Shown: one piece after another, positions 1 through 9,640 of the stretch
Numbering within the stretch: position 1 is the first letter of the stretch
Layout of the letters: each line of letters starts with the position of its first letter
NCBI GenBank assembly: GCA_009823505.1
Contig: VZQC01006311.1
Coordinates: 1,725,791 to 1,789,790 of the forward strand
DNA from: Rhizomys pruinosus
Taxonomy: Eukaryota > Chordata > Mammalia > Rodentia > Spalacidae
Length of the DNA stretch: 64,000 nucleotides
Direction: 5' to 3'
The notes under the pieces: generated by a model
What the model saw: the letters and a program-made list of their open reading frames with translations, nothing else
What the model was told of the DNA's origin: nothing
Databases searched by the model: none
Made by a program: the position numbers and the translations under genes

Positions 1-1440
1 TGCAAATGAGGACAGCATCACCTTATTATTTTTTCCTTGTTGAAAAACGGATTCATTTCAAAGGGAGAGATTGTTTTTCTTGTTTGGCTCAATTGCATCT
101 CCCCACCTTCCTGTAATCAGTTAGCAATGGCTGACAACGTGAAAGAGGTGGAGGGACCTGCCAGAGCTGCAAACGGCCGGACAGGTATCACACACGCCGT
201 CTTTGGTTTGCTTGAACAGGTCACACAGGGCTCAACTTGCCAGGCTCAATTCTAAGTCTTCTGTTTAGTTCTTTCACCCTCACATTGACTGATGTCCGTT
301 CCTTCTTACAAACACACAGCATCCATCTCCTGATCAAGTTCATTGTATGGTTTTCAACCAGAGGCTGTTGCAAAGGCCTAGCCTGGTGACCGCAGGCTGG
401 GTGACAGCCAGTGCACTGCCATCTCTGAAGAGAGTGGCAATCAAGGACTACAGCCCATGCTAACACTGGTCACTACTAGCTTGGGATTTTTTTTTTTTTT
501 TTTTTTTTTTGCAGCTAATCAAGTACTAGCTCGTAAGGTGGCGATGCCGCCTCTTATTTTGCCACAGGCCCCGTGGCCTTCTGCATGCTCCGTCTCTGTA
601 AGACCCTGTCTTCTCTTTGGAGATGGAGCCTGCTACCCTGGGTTTCTGTGAGCTAAACAACGGGAATGAGGCCCTCCACGCACCTGACCAATGCAGGCCC
701 ACAGGCCTGTTAAGAATCTCCCTGCTGGGTCCTGCCTGGTCTGTGTATGGCTACCTGTGCTCAGCCCCTGGTCCCTGCCCTGTGGTCTCTCTGTCTCTCT
801 GTCTCAAGCCACAGGTCAATCAAAGCACTGGTGTTTCTGGGGCGGCAGGACACTTCATGCCCAAGGCTAGAACAGGCTGACCAGAACAGGCTGAGCTGGA
901 CCAACTGAGCACCTCTCAAGCTGAGTCTCTGGACAGCAGTGGCCTCTCCTTCCCACCGGCCACCGAGGGCTTTCCTTGAGGGGAAGGTGCAGCTGTGTGA
1001 GACAGGCTGCTGTCGGGGCTCAGGGGCAGAGCTCTGCAAGTGGTGGGTGGGGCATGACACCAAAGCTTCCCTAAGGCTTTCCCACCAGGGCAGAAATGCC
1101 TATACTAAGAAAGGGAGGGGAGCCACACTGTCCTTCCTGTGGCTCAGGGCTGTGGATGAGCCCCTCCCAGCCACATGTGCCCTGCCTGCATGCTTCTAGC
1201 AGTCTTCAAAGGATTTTGAACCTGGTGGGACTGCCTTACCAGGAAGAAATCTATCCAGAGAGATAGAAGCTAGACGTTTGCCGTCCCTCTCCCCTTCAGA
1301 GAAAATCTCAACTTACATGACCTGTCTTCCCTATTTCTTCATTTCTTTCTCCCTATTTAAATATTTGGGTAGGATTTGGGTAATTTTTGTAGCTTTAACT
1401 TAAGTTAGTATACCTAAACAGGTAATTTGTCTACAGTTAT
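1..1440. other. Unassigned intergenic sequence
   Basis: No repeat family or coding exon is recognised here. The short open frames on both strands lack homology I can recognise and any convincing start or splice context. A run of about 25 T lies at 486-510 and could be the tail of a decayed antisense retroposon, but no element body is visible beside it. Confidence 0.5.
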
Positions 1441-1514
1441 ATTAATCAATTCATTTTATTTTATTTTATTTACTTACCCACTTTTTTATTTCTTTGCTTT
1501 TTGTGTTTGATATT

Positions 1515-1646
1515 TTTGAAACAGCTCCCCCTGTAGCCCCAGCTGGCCTGGAACTCACTATGTAGACCAGGCTGGGCTTGAACTCACAGAGATCCACCTG
1601 TTTCCTGAGTGCTAGGATTAAAAATGTATACCACCATGCCCAGAAC
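1515..1646 (-). mobile_element. B1 SINE
   Basis: Reverse complement of the B1 consensus. The tract begins with a gaaacagctccccctgtagc-type 3' segment, continues through 'gtagaccaggctgg' and 'gatccacctg', and ends near 'accaccatgcccag'. Diverged and missing some of the middle. Non-coding 7SL-derived retroposon. Confidence 0.85.
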
Positions 1647-1802
1647 TTTTTTTTTCTTTTTATGGGATGCTTCATGAATGTGGGTGCCTTGCTTGCCCAG
1701 GAGCCATGTCTACATCCTCTGTATCATTCCCATTTTAGTATATGTACTCCCAAAAGGAACACGAATGTTCGTTGTTGGGTTTTTGTTTTTGTTTTTGTAT
1801 TT

Positions 1803-1938
1803 TTGAGACAGGGTCTCCCTTTAGTCCCAGCTGACCTGGAGCTCACTTTGTAGACCATGCTGGCCTAAAATTCAAAGCAACCCTCCTGCTTCAGTCTCCC
1901 CAAATGCCGAGATTACAGGTGTGAGTCACCATGGCCAA
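1803..1938 (-). mobile_element. B1 SINE, diverged
   Basis: Antisense B1: 'gagacagggtctccctttag', 'gtagaccatgctggcc', 'gattacaggtgtgagtcacc'. Preceded by a T- and G-rich tract that corresponds to the element's A-rich tail. Confidence 0.85.
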
Positions 1939-2099
1939 GTGCCACGCAACCTCTTTTAAATGAGAGATTTAATCATATAAATGAGCTTGTGCATGCACCA
2001 GCCCTGTGTAAAAGAATCTAAAATGTATACAGGTGTCCATTCTAACAAAGCCAGGTCTTTGGTAAAGTGGGTTTTCTCCACTAGAACTTTTTTTTTTCT

Positions 2100-2236
2100 T
2101 GAGACAGAGTCTCCCTGTAGCCCCAGCTGGCCTGGAACTCACTCTGTACACCAGGCTGGCCTTGAACTCACAGAGATCTGCCTGACTCTGCCTCCTGAGT
2201 GCTAGTATTAAAGGCATGTGGCACCATGCCTGGCTT
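2100..2236 (-). mobile_element. B1 SINE
   Basis: Antisense B1 close to consensus, with the polyT tail at 2089-2099, 'gagacagagtctccctgtag' at the 3' side and 'caccatgcctggc' at the 5' end. It abuts a B2 fragment directly. Confidence 0.92.
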
Positions 2237-2335
2237 AAAGATGGTTCTTAGTCGCCATGTAGGTTCTGGGAATTGAACCCAGGTCCTCTGCAAGAGCAGT
2301 CAGCACTCTTAACCAGTAAGCCATCTCTCCAGCCC
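2237..2335 (-). mobile_element. B2 SINE, 5' fragment
   Basis: Antisense tRNA-related head of B2, about 100 bp: 'cctctgcaagagcag' and 'gccatctctccagccc'. The 3' half is missing; the B1 lies where it would continue. Confidence 0.85.
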
Positions 2336-2350
2336 TCTCAACTAGAACTT

Positions 2351-2375
<25 letters not shown>
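2351..2375. repeat. (TA)n microsatellite
   Basis: Uninterrupted TA dinucleotides for about 25 bp at the 3' end of the adjacent antisense B2. Confidence 0.95.
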
Positions 2376-2381
<6 letters not shown>

Positions 2382-2601
2382 TTATATGTGTATGAATGTA
2401 TTGTTTGCATGTAAGTTTGTGCACCCATGTTGTGCAATGCCACGGAGGTCAGAAGAGGGTCTCAGATTCCCCTGGAACTGGAGTTCTCCTGGAATTGGAG
2501 TTACAGAAGGTTCTCAGCCACCCTGTGGGTGCTGGGGATTGAACCCGGGTCCTCTGCAAGAGCAGTTGGTGCTCTTAACAGCTAGGCTATCTCTCCAGCC
2601 C
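2376..2601 (-). mobile_element. B2 SINE (18-bp-duplication type)
   Basis: Full-length antisense B2 from 'tatatgtgtatgaatgta' to 'ctctccagccc'. It carries a tandem near-duplicate 'ctggaactggagtt' / 'ctggaattggagtt' in the 3' half that other B2 copies in this window lack. Confidence 0.93.
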
Positions 2602-2639
2602 TCAACTAGAACTTTTAACCACCTCTTCCACACCACAGC

Positions 2640-2780
2640 TGGCCTCAAAGATCAAGGTTTGGTTTGGTTTGGTTTGGTTTGGTTTTTTAAGACACTTTCA
2701 TGTAGCCCAGGCTGGCCTCAAATGCACTAAGTAGTTGAGGGCAACCATCAGCTCTCCACCTCTCAAGCACTGACTAGGGG
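2640..2780 (-). mobile_element. Degenerate B1-like SINE
   Basis: A (GGTTT)n tract followed by 'gtagcccaggctggcctcaaatgcactaagtag', matching antisense B1 poorly. Partial and old. Confidence 0.6.
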
Positions 2781-2865
2781 GTTTTCACGCAGTTCCAACC
2801 CCCAAACTACAGGCCCGGAACCGGCGGGTGGACATCCTTTCAATACTCATGCCCACTTTGGATTT

Positions 2866-3136
2866 GTGGAATTCTTTTTTTAAATTTTTTTATTATTAAT
2901 TTTATTTATTTATGTATGTGTATGAATGTACTGTCTGCATGGAAGTTTGTGCACCCGTGTCGTGCAATGCCGTGGAGGTCAGAAGAGGGTGTCGGATTCC
3001 CCTGGAACTGGAGTTCTCCTGGAATTGGAGTTTCAGACGGTTCTCGGCCACCATGTGGGTGCTGGGGATCGAACCCGGGTCCTCTGCAAGAGCGCTCTTA
3101 ACTGCTAGGTCATCTCTCCAGCCCCGTGGAATTCTT
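2866..3136 (-). mobile_element. B2 SINE with target-site duplication
   Basis: Antisense B2 body at about 2877-3125 ends in 'catctctccagcccc'. It is bounded by the direct repeat 'gtggaattctt' at 2866-2876 and 3126-3136. It belongs to the subfamily with the doubled 'ctggaa(c/t)tggagtt' motif. The intact duplication and low divergence indicate a relatively young insertion. Confidence 0.96.
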
Positions 3137-4020
3137 AATCTCCTGCTGCTGCTTAGATTTCCAGTCAACACACCTGGGCTGTAACTCGTTCCACAGCAAC
3201 CACCTGTGAAAACACTCAAGGTCCTGGCCACAGGCAGCCCCATCTCCATCAGAACCTTTCCTCCAGGCCAGCCTGGTTGAGCACAGCACTTCTTCCTGTG
3301 TCCCCTGGGCCTCCTCTCGGCAGGGCGCCCTCTAGAGGCAGCCCGCATTTCACAGCCTTTCCCTTTGAGCTAAGCTCACTGCTGTTTCTAGATCATTTTA
3401 TGACCTGAGCGGCCTGTCTGTCTCAATGAAAAGAAAGTAGAGCCTTTACCTACTGTGTAAAGGGGTGTCCTCCAGGCCTCTGCCAGGGATACAAAGCTGT
3501 GCTATGAATACTTTGTTAAGGGAACAACCCCTAGTCACCTGGTCGAATCTATAAATTGCACATAACCGGGACAGAGAATGTGCATCTGGCTGCAGGACAC
3601 GGCTCTGCAAGCTCCCTGCCATGGGCAAGCCTACTCAGAGTTTTCCTTAGATGTTCTACTCCACCGCCAGTGGAAGTGCCGTGTCCACAGTCCCGTACCG
3701 TGGAACTTCTATCCTGCACTGCGATTCCGGAAGGCTCCAGAGTGCTATTCTCACTGACTAGCACTGTCCCTAGACTGAGGACAGAGGCTGGGACCCATGT
3801 TACTGGAGACTGGGCAGCCAGAGCTACCACCAGTCTCCTCTCTCCATGAAGGCCACTGCGCTGCCGGGAAGCACAATGCTAGGCTTTCTGCAAATGGTCC
3901 CACGGACTCCACAGCAAACTTGCAGGGGCCCTGGGATGTCATCCCAGGAACCACTGACCACTTTATGAGCTCTGTCCTTCTGAAGGAGATGAAGCCTGAC
4001 AGGATCCCACCTCTGTGTGC
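3137..4020. other. Unassigned intergenic sequence
   Basis: No SINE, LINE or coding signature recognised. Open frames of about 100 codons at 3549-4117 lie in opposite orientations over the same bases, and those that extend past 4020 run into the GT microsatellite; I treat them as chance. Confidence 0.45.
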
Positions 4021-4025
4021 ATTCA

Positions 4026-4062
4026 TGTGTGTGTGTGAGTGTGTATTTGTGTGTGTGTGCAT
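4026..4062. repeat. (GT)n microsatellite, imperfect
   Basis: GT-rich tract interrupted by GA and TT steps. Confidence 0.9.
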
Positions 4063-4189
4063 GTATGTGAGGAAGAGGACACATGTACTCTTACATACAC
4101 AGGAATGTGCATGTTAGAACAAAGCCCACTCTGCTTTTGCTTCTAGAAACCCCCTTTGAGCTAGTTTCTGTTCAAAACTATTTACTTTG

Positions 4190-4410
4190 CTTATGCGTGT
4201 GTGTGACTGTGTGTGTGTGTGACTGCGGGTGTGTGTGTAAGTGCACCATGTGTGCCTGCTGCTTTCAGAGGCCAGAAGAGGGGGCTGAATTCCCTGGAAA
4301 TAGAATTACAGGATGTCGTAACTGCCTTCCATGTGGGTGTTGAGAACTGAGTCCAGGTCTTCTGCAAGAGCAGCCAGTGCTCTTTACTGCTGAGGTATCT
4401 CTCCAGCCCC
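4190..4410 (-). mobile_element. B2 SINE, diverged
   Basis: Antisense B2 with an expanded (GT)n at its tail end, 'cttctgcaagagcag' and 'ggtatctctccagcccc' at its head. Confidence 0.88.
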
Positions 4411-4469
4411 TTGAACTATTCGCTGTGATGTCCATACTTGCTAACTCTGAGATGCCAGGGAAGGCACAG

Positions 4470-4650
4470 AGTAAGGGATGGATCAGTTGTTAAGAGCACT
4501 GGCTGCTCTCACAGGACACAAGGGTTCAGATCCCAGCATCCTCATGCAGCTAACAACTGTCTGAAACTCCAGTTCCAGGGGACCTGACACCCTCCTCAAG
4601 CATGCCGTGACACAGCTGCACTGCAGGCAGAACACTCATACACATAAAAA
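4470..4650 (+). mobile_element. B2 SINE, diverged
   Basis: Sense B2: 'gttaagagcactggctgctc', 'ctccagttccagggga' and a tail of 'catacacataaaaa'. The first bases of the head are altered. Confidence 0.85.
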
Positions 4651-4694
4651 CACTTTAATTTAAAAATACTTTTAATGTTAAAAGATAAGGGTCT

Positions 4695-4865
4695 CATGGG
4701 CCAGCAGATGGCTCTGGATAAAAGTGTTTGCCACCAAACCTGGTGACCTGACTTTGATGCAGAGATCTCCATGATGGATATAAAGAACTTACAAAAGTTG
4801 ACCTCTGTCCCTGACACATGTGCACATCCAGGCCCACACATATGAAACACAAAATAAATACATAA
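4695..4865 (+). mobile_element. B3-type SINE
   Basis: Sense tRNA-derived SINE of the B2 superfamily. 'ccaccaaacctggtgacctg' and 'aaagttgacctctgtccc' match the B3 variant rather than B2, followed by 'aaaataaatacataaaa'. Confidence 0.75.
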
Positions 4866-4867
4866 AA

Positions 4868-5032
4868 GCCAATGTTGTGGTGCACGCTTTTAATCCCAGC
4901 ACTCCAGAGACAGAGGCAGGTGGATCTCTGAGATCAAGTCCAGCCTGATCTACATAGTAAGTTCCAGGCTAGGTGGGGCTACAAAGAGACTCTGTCTCAA
5001 ATGAATAAATAAATAAATTAATTAATTAATTA
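4868..5032 (+). mobile_element. B1 SINE with (AAAT/TAAT)n tail
   Basis: Sense B1 from 'gtggtgcacgcttttaatcc' to 'gactctgtctcaaatg', followed by AATA and ATTA tail repeats. Confidence 0.88.
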
Positions 5033-5057
5033 ATAGTGAAGAAATGAAAAAGAAGGG

Positions 5058-5166
5058 GTCTCATGTAGCCTAGTATTATCTTACTGAAGACGACCTTGAC
5101 CTTCTGATTCTCCTGCTTCTACCTTCAAAGTTCTGGGATTATAGGTGTGTGCTCCACACCAGGCTA
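5058..5166 (-). mobile_element. B1-like SINE, old
   Basis: Antisense: 'ggtctcatgtagcc', 'ttctgggattataggtgtgtg'. Strongly diverged and shortened. Confidence 0.7.
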
Positions 5167-5299
5167 GCAATTTATAATTTTATAGTCCTTTGGAAAAGGA
5201 TGGTGGACAAACATGATAGCAGTAATCAACCTGCATAAAGCCACCCACCCAGTCTCTGAGGACCTATACCCATCTCCCCTAGGGTTCTTCCAGAGAAGT

Positions 5300-5405
5300 G
5301 GGAACCAGCCCACACCTGGAGTCCCAGTGCTAGGAAGGTTGAGACAGGAGAATTGCTGCAAGTTCGAGGTTAGCCTGGGCTACAGAGTAAGACCTGGTCT
5401 CTAAA
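5300..5405 (+). mobile_element. B1-like SINE, old
   Basis: Sense monomer-type sequence with 'tgagacaggagaattgctgc' and 'agcctgggctacagagtaag'; the B1 relationship is clear but diverged. Confidence 0.7.
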
Positions 5406-5980
5406 GACCTCGTTTCTTTGGCATCTAATCCCCAGCCACTGAGAAGGCTGGGTTCCTCGGAAAAGTGAAGATGAACATATTCTCACTTCCTCATGCTCAG
5501 CCTTCTGCAAGTAATTCCCCCTTCAGATAAGAGAGTGCAGAGTGCCCATGGCTAGTGCTCTCTCCACCCTGGCAGGGATGATGCCCCTGTGCTGAGGTCA
5601 CTGATCCTGTCTACGCAGGTGCAACTTCTCAGGAAGTTTTGAAATTGGCAAAAGATAATGCTATCCGACATAGTGAAGTCTTCCTGAGTGAAGGCTCCGA
5701 GCAACCCACTGCAGGTCTGATACCCGCATCCTCAAGCCAAAGCCCTTTGCTCCATCAGAACAATGGCATGCTGTGGGTGGGAGGTGCCAGTCTCCATGTG
5801 AACTGCTGCAGCCCACAGCTTCCAAGACGGGCAAGGCCGATGCCAAGTCACCTGCCCAGGCACTTGCGGCCTCCTGGCCTGGGCTCTGTGTCATGCTGGA
5901 GACTGAGAGTCAGTTTCCTTCTTGCTCACATTCTGACCCATTTAAAGACACTGAAACATCTGGGCACCGTCAGAGCAATA
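5406..5980. other. Unassigned intergenic sequence
   Basis: No repeat or exon recognised. Overlapping frames on both strands near 5639-6069 run into the B1 at 5983 and are not credible genes. Confidence 0.4.
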
Positions 5981-5982
5981 AT

Positions 5983-6083
5983 TGTGGTTGGTGGCTCACA
6001 CCTGTGATCCCAGCATTCAGGGGGCTGAGGCAGGAGGCCAGCCTGGACTGTGGAGTGAGACTATGTTAAAAAAAAAAAAAAAA
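5983..6083 (+). mobile_element. B1-like SINE with poly-A
   Basis: Sense: 'ggtggctcacacctgtgatc', 'ctgaggcaggaggccagcct', then an A-run at 6067-6083. The middle of the element is shortened. Confidence 0.8.
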
Positions 6084-6096
6084 AGAAGAAAGAAAG

Positions 6097-6252
6097 AGCC
6101 AGGTATGGTGGCGCATGCCCCAGCACTTGGGAGGCAGAGGCAGGTGGATCTCTGTGAGTTCAAGGCCAGCCTAGTCTACATAGTGAGTTCTAGGCCAGCT
6201 GAGGCTAAAGAGAGAGACCCCATCTCAAAAAGACCAAAAAAAAAAAAAAAAG
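6097..6252 (+). mobile_element. B1 SINE with poly-A
   Basis: Sense B1: 'gccaggtatggtggcgcatg', 'gaggcagaggcaggtggatc', 'accccatctcaaaaagacc', ending in an A-run at 6236-6252. Confidence 0.92.
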
Positions 6253-6257
6253 CAAAT

Positions 6258-6410
6258 CTGGAGAGCTGGCGCAGCAGTTGAGACAACTGACTACTCTTGC
6301 AGAGGACCCAGGTTCAATTACCAGCACCAGCAACTGTCTGCAACTCCAGTTCCGGGGATCTGATGCCTTCTTCCACCTCTTCAGTGTATTCTACCAACGT
6401 TCACCACCAC
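6258..6410 (+). mobile_element. B2 SINE, diverged
   Basis: Sense B2 head 'ctggagagctggcgcagcag' and 'cagaggacccaggttcaatt', continuing through 'ctccagttccggggatctg'. The tail is degraded. Confidence 0.85.
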
Positions 6411-6616
6411 AACCAGCTTGACTACATTCTTATAATTCCGGCACGATCAGGCAATTATGTTATGCCCATGTTCAAATTCTTGACTTGAATGACAGTATTG
6501 TGATTTTTTTTTAAATGGTGCACTCACACCAAGGTTAATCACTGAACAACTGAACTGTAGATTTAGTCGAAGATTCATAGCATCTCCAGCTTATTCTCAA
6601 GTGAGTGTGAAAAGCA

Positions 6617-6790
6617 CTGTAAATAACATGCATGAGCATGTGGAGAGAGATCAGTTGTGTAAATAACATGCATGAGTGTGTAGAGTGAGATCACATTTGT
6701 GTAAATAACATGCATGAGTGTGTGGAGAGAGATCACAGTTGTGTAAATAACGTGCATGAGTGTGTGAAGAGAGATTACAGTTGTGTAAAA
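6617..6790. repeat. 42-bp tandem repeat, about 4 copies
   Basis: Units begin 'gtgtaaataacatgcatgag' and end in 'gagagatcacagtt'; spacing is 40-42 bp over four copies. Because 42 is a multiple of 3, a short antisense frame shows a 14-residue periodicity (HVIYTT...). That frame is a by-product of the repeat. Confidence 0.93.
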
Positions 6791-6934
6791 ACATTAACAG
6801 CCGATAAAGTAGACGAAGAGTGTGTACAAGTCACTGACTAATACTTGTATTTTTTGTAATTTTTTTCCAAAATAAAATATTAAAAAATAATAGCATATCA
6901 AAAGTGTCATGTAAATCTAAAAGAAGAAGTACCA

Positions 6935-7060
6935 TTGGGGTTGGTGACATGCACCAAACATGCCAGCATTTAGGTGGCAGAGGTGAAAATGTCCTGAATT
7001 TAAGGACAGCTGGGCAACAGAGTGAAGCCCTGTCTCAAAAATAAATAAAATAAACAGTAA
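6935..7060 (+). mobile_element. B1-like SINE, old
   Basis: Sense: 'gttggtgacatgcaccaaac', 'gtggcagaggtgaaaatgtc', 'gaagccctgtctcaaaaata' plus AAATA tail. Old and missing internal segments. Confidence 0.72.
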
Positions 7061-7902
7061 CAAAGAAAGTACAGGAGTCAAATTAAAGACCTAAGTACGG
7101 ATGAAGCTGGGGTTAAGGGATATATACACATAGGAACTGGAATGCATATATGTCCATATGCATGTATGTGCTTCAGGCCAGAGTGCCTGATGTACTGGAG
7201 TTGGAGCAGCTGGTCCTGACTATGGCATTTCACAGCCTGCCTCCCCCTCCCCGGGCCTTCTTCCTTTGTTGGCCTTCCCTCACCCACTGAAGTTTATATT
7301 ATAGTGTGAAAGACAATTGAAAGGTGTGTATGATGGGATAGTCACCCAGAAGTCAACTGCATTAAAAAACGAAGCAAGGTGAATGACTAGAGAATCATGA
7401 GGCATGCTATAGCGGCCAGGGTCAGAAAGGCTCCGTCAGGAAGAGAGGGCAAGCAGGCCTGTTCGGAGCAGGGAGCTACGACAGCCTTGTCCAGAGGGAA
7501 TTGCATGAAGCAGATCCACAGCAGAAAAGACCCTGAGGTGAGAAATGCTTTGAAAGTCTGTGGAAGAACAAGAAGAGAGAGGGTGATGTGGGCTGTATAA
7601 TCTTGAAGAAGACAACGAATGTCTACTGATTGTTGAGCCCACTTTGTAAACTCAGTAGGACTGTGCTAGGAATAAAAGAGACCATGTGGGTAAAGACTCC
7701 GCCACAGGGAGATGCTCACCAAGGATCGATTTTCTTGGAATACCCTTCACCCCTCCTCGGGTCTGGTCTTCACCCCTCCTCAGGTCTGGTCATCTTAGGA
7801 CACACACCAACTGTTACTCGCTCTGCCTGTACTGTAAACCTCTCTGTTTGAAAACAGCTGCAGTTTTGAAGTCTTCCCCCCAAGACCCAGCAGTTTCAGG
7901 AT
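7061..7902. other. Unassigned intergenic sequence
   Basis: No repeat or exon recognised. Short frames only. Confidence 0.4.
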
Positions 7903-9487
7903 CCTTTTCTTCGTGATCCTCTTGTAATAACCACAATCCACAAAGGCGTCTACACCACCCTACCTTCTTCATTCTTGTGCATCCAAGTGGTTTGGGATTT
8001 TTTTTTTAAGCTAAAGGAGTTGTGTGGGTGTTTGATCATCTGAGTCAAAAGTTCCAACCAGAATATAAATAAAATCTTGTTCTTGGTCAAAAGAAGCCAG
8101 TGTCAACGGGTATAAACCAGACCACAGTATGTACCATAAACCCTTGTAAGCCATTGAAAGCCACTCTCCGTTAGCATTTCCAAAAACATCAGAGGAACAT
8201 AGTCTGTTCCGCCTCTACAGTGCTTTTTGCAAATAGCCAGGTCTAACCTACGACCTGTCTTTCCTACCTATGCCTCTTGCTGTTATTCATGAGAGAAAGA
8301 TACAAACAAATAAATCAGTCTATGAATATGCCTAAGACTTTCCTATGACATGGCTTCAATCTTAGCTGACAGTCTTTAAAGCGGTGAGAATCACAAGCCA
8401 TCCCTACCTAAAATTACTTTTGTCTATTTTCTATAGTTGGTAAGATTTCCTTTGAGTAAGTCCTACTCATAAGAACAAAAACTGAAAATGTTCCAGAACA
8501 GTAGAGTAGAGTCAAAGGGAGATCTGCCTAGTCATAAATAAAGCAAGATCAGCCGGGCGTGGTGGCGCACGCCTTTAGTCCTAGCACTTGGGAGGCAGAG
8601 GCAGGCGGATCTTTGTGAGTTCAATGTCAGCCTGGTCTACAGAGTGAGTTCCAGGACAGCTGGGACTACAGGGAGATCCTGTCTCGAAAAGACATAAATA
8701 AATAAAAATAATAAATAATAAATAATAAATAAATAAATAAAGCAAGTTTAGCAGATGGTAAGGAAAAAAAAGTTAGGTAATGGCCTTGCCTGTGTTTTTC
8801 AGTCAAGGCCAATGGTGAGGAAGTCCTCTTCTCTCTAGGTATTTGATTAGGTACACGTTACTCATATATGAGCAATTTAAGAAAACAATGGAAAATCTGG
8901 GCCACATTGCAACTGCAGTTAGAGAAATAGCATGCCGAGGTGCTAACGGACACACCGTCAGGAGTCCTCCCTAGCACCACTCCTGATCTGCCCAGTGGCG
9001 TTAACGGAGAAATGCTACCACATTTAGAGATGGTTGCCATCCCAGAGAGTTACCTTGCTAGTCCAAAGTTCAAAATTAAAATCACATAGCACATTTATGT
9101 AACTATTAAGGGGGTGAGGTCTGTTCATAGTAAAATTATTGCTAAAATTCTAATTCCTTTTATTTCCATAATGAAACATCTAAGATTCTCATAAAAGTTA
9201 CTTTAAAAATTTCCTTCAATGCAAAGAGAAAAGGTTATTTTGTGAGGGGGAAAAAAACTGATTTATTTCCTAATCATCAGTGTCTGCAGGCCTCTTTGGG
9301 GCTTTCTCATTTAAAACCAAGCCAAGGGCCATTTGATCTAGCATCTCTTCCAACCCCAAACTTCCAGGCTCCCAGAACACGTTGCCCGCGCTGGGTCCTC
9401 TAGCCTCCAGTGGTATTTGTCTGGAACACATCAGCTCTTTCAACTGATTTCTTTTAGCATTTCCTTCCTCTTAAATTCTACAGGGGG
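7903..9487. repeat. Large direct duplication, copy 1
   Basis: Runs from 'ccttttcttcgtgatc' to 'ttctacaggggg'. It is repeated almost base for base at 9641-11222. This copy reads cleanly: its internal B1 has intact flanking duplications. The non-B1 sequence is unassigned, without recognisable exons. Confidence 0.95.
8536..8746 (+). mobile_element. B1 SINE with target-site duplication
   Basis: Sense B1 starting at 8552 ('gccgggcgtggtggcgcacg') and ending near 'gtctcgaaaagac', with a long (AATA/AAT)n tail. The direct repeat 'aaataaagcaag' occurs at 8536-8547 and 8735-8746. The same insertion is present in copy 2, so the copies diverged, or were artificially duplicated, after it inserted. Confidence 0.95.
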
Positions 9488-9488
9488 A

Positions 9489-9640
9489 GCCAGGCGTGGT
9501 GGCGCACGCCTTTAATCCTAGCACTTGGGAGGCAGAGGCAGGCGGATCTCTGTGAGTTCAAGGCCAGCCTGGTCTACAGAGTGAGTTCCAGGACAGCTGG
9601 GGCTACAGGGAGACCCTGTCTCAAAAAGACCAAAAAAAAA
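9489..9640 (+). mobile_element. B1 SINE at the duplication junction
   Basis: Sense near-consensus B1 from 'gccaggcgtggtggcgcacg' to 'caaaaagaccaaaaaaaaa'. Its poly-A runs straight into the first base of duplication copy 2. No target-site duplication is visible: the sequence before it ('tctacagggg') does not recur after it. Confidence 0.95.

Noticed and set aside
486..510. Poly-T as the tail of a retroposon with 'actagct' flanks
   Set aside because: No element body is recognisable and a 7-bp match so close to the run can be chance.
2902..3348. 148-codon antisense frame
   Set aside because: Its C-terminal half is B2 sequence; no recognisable domain.
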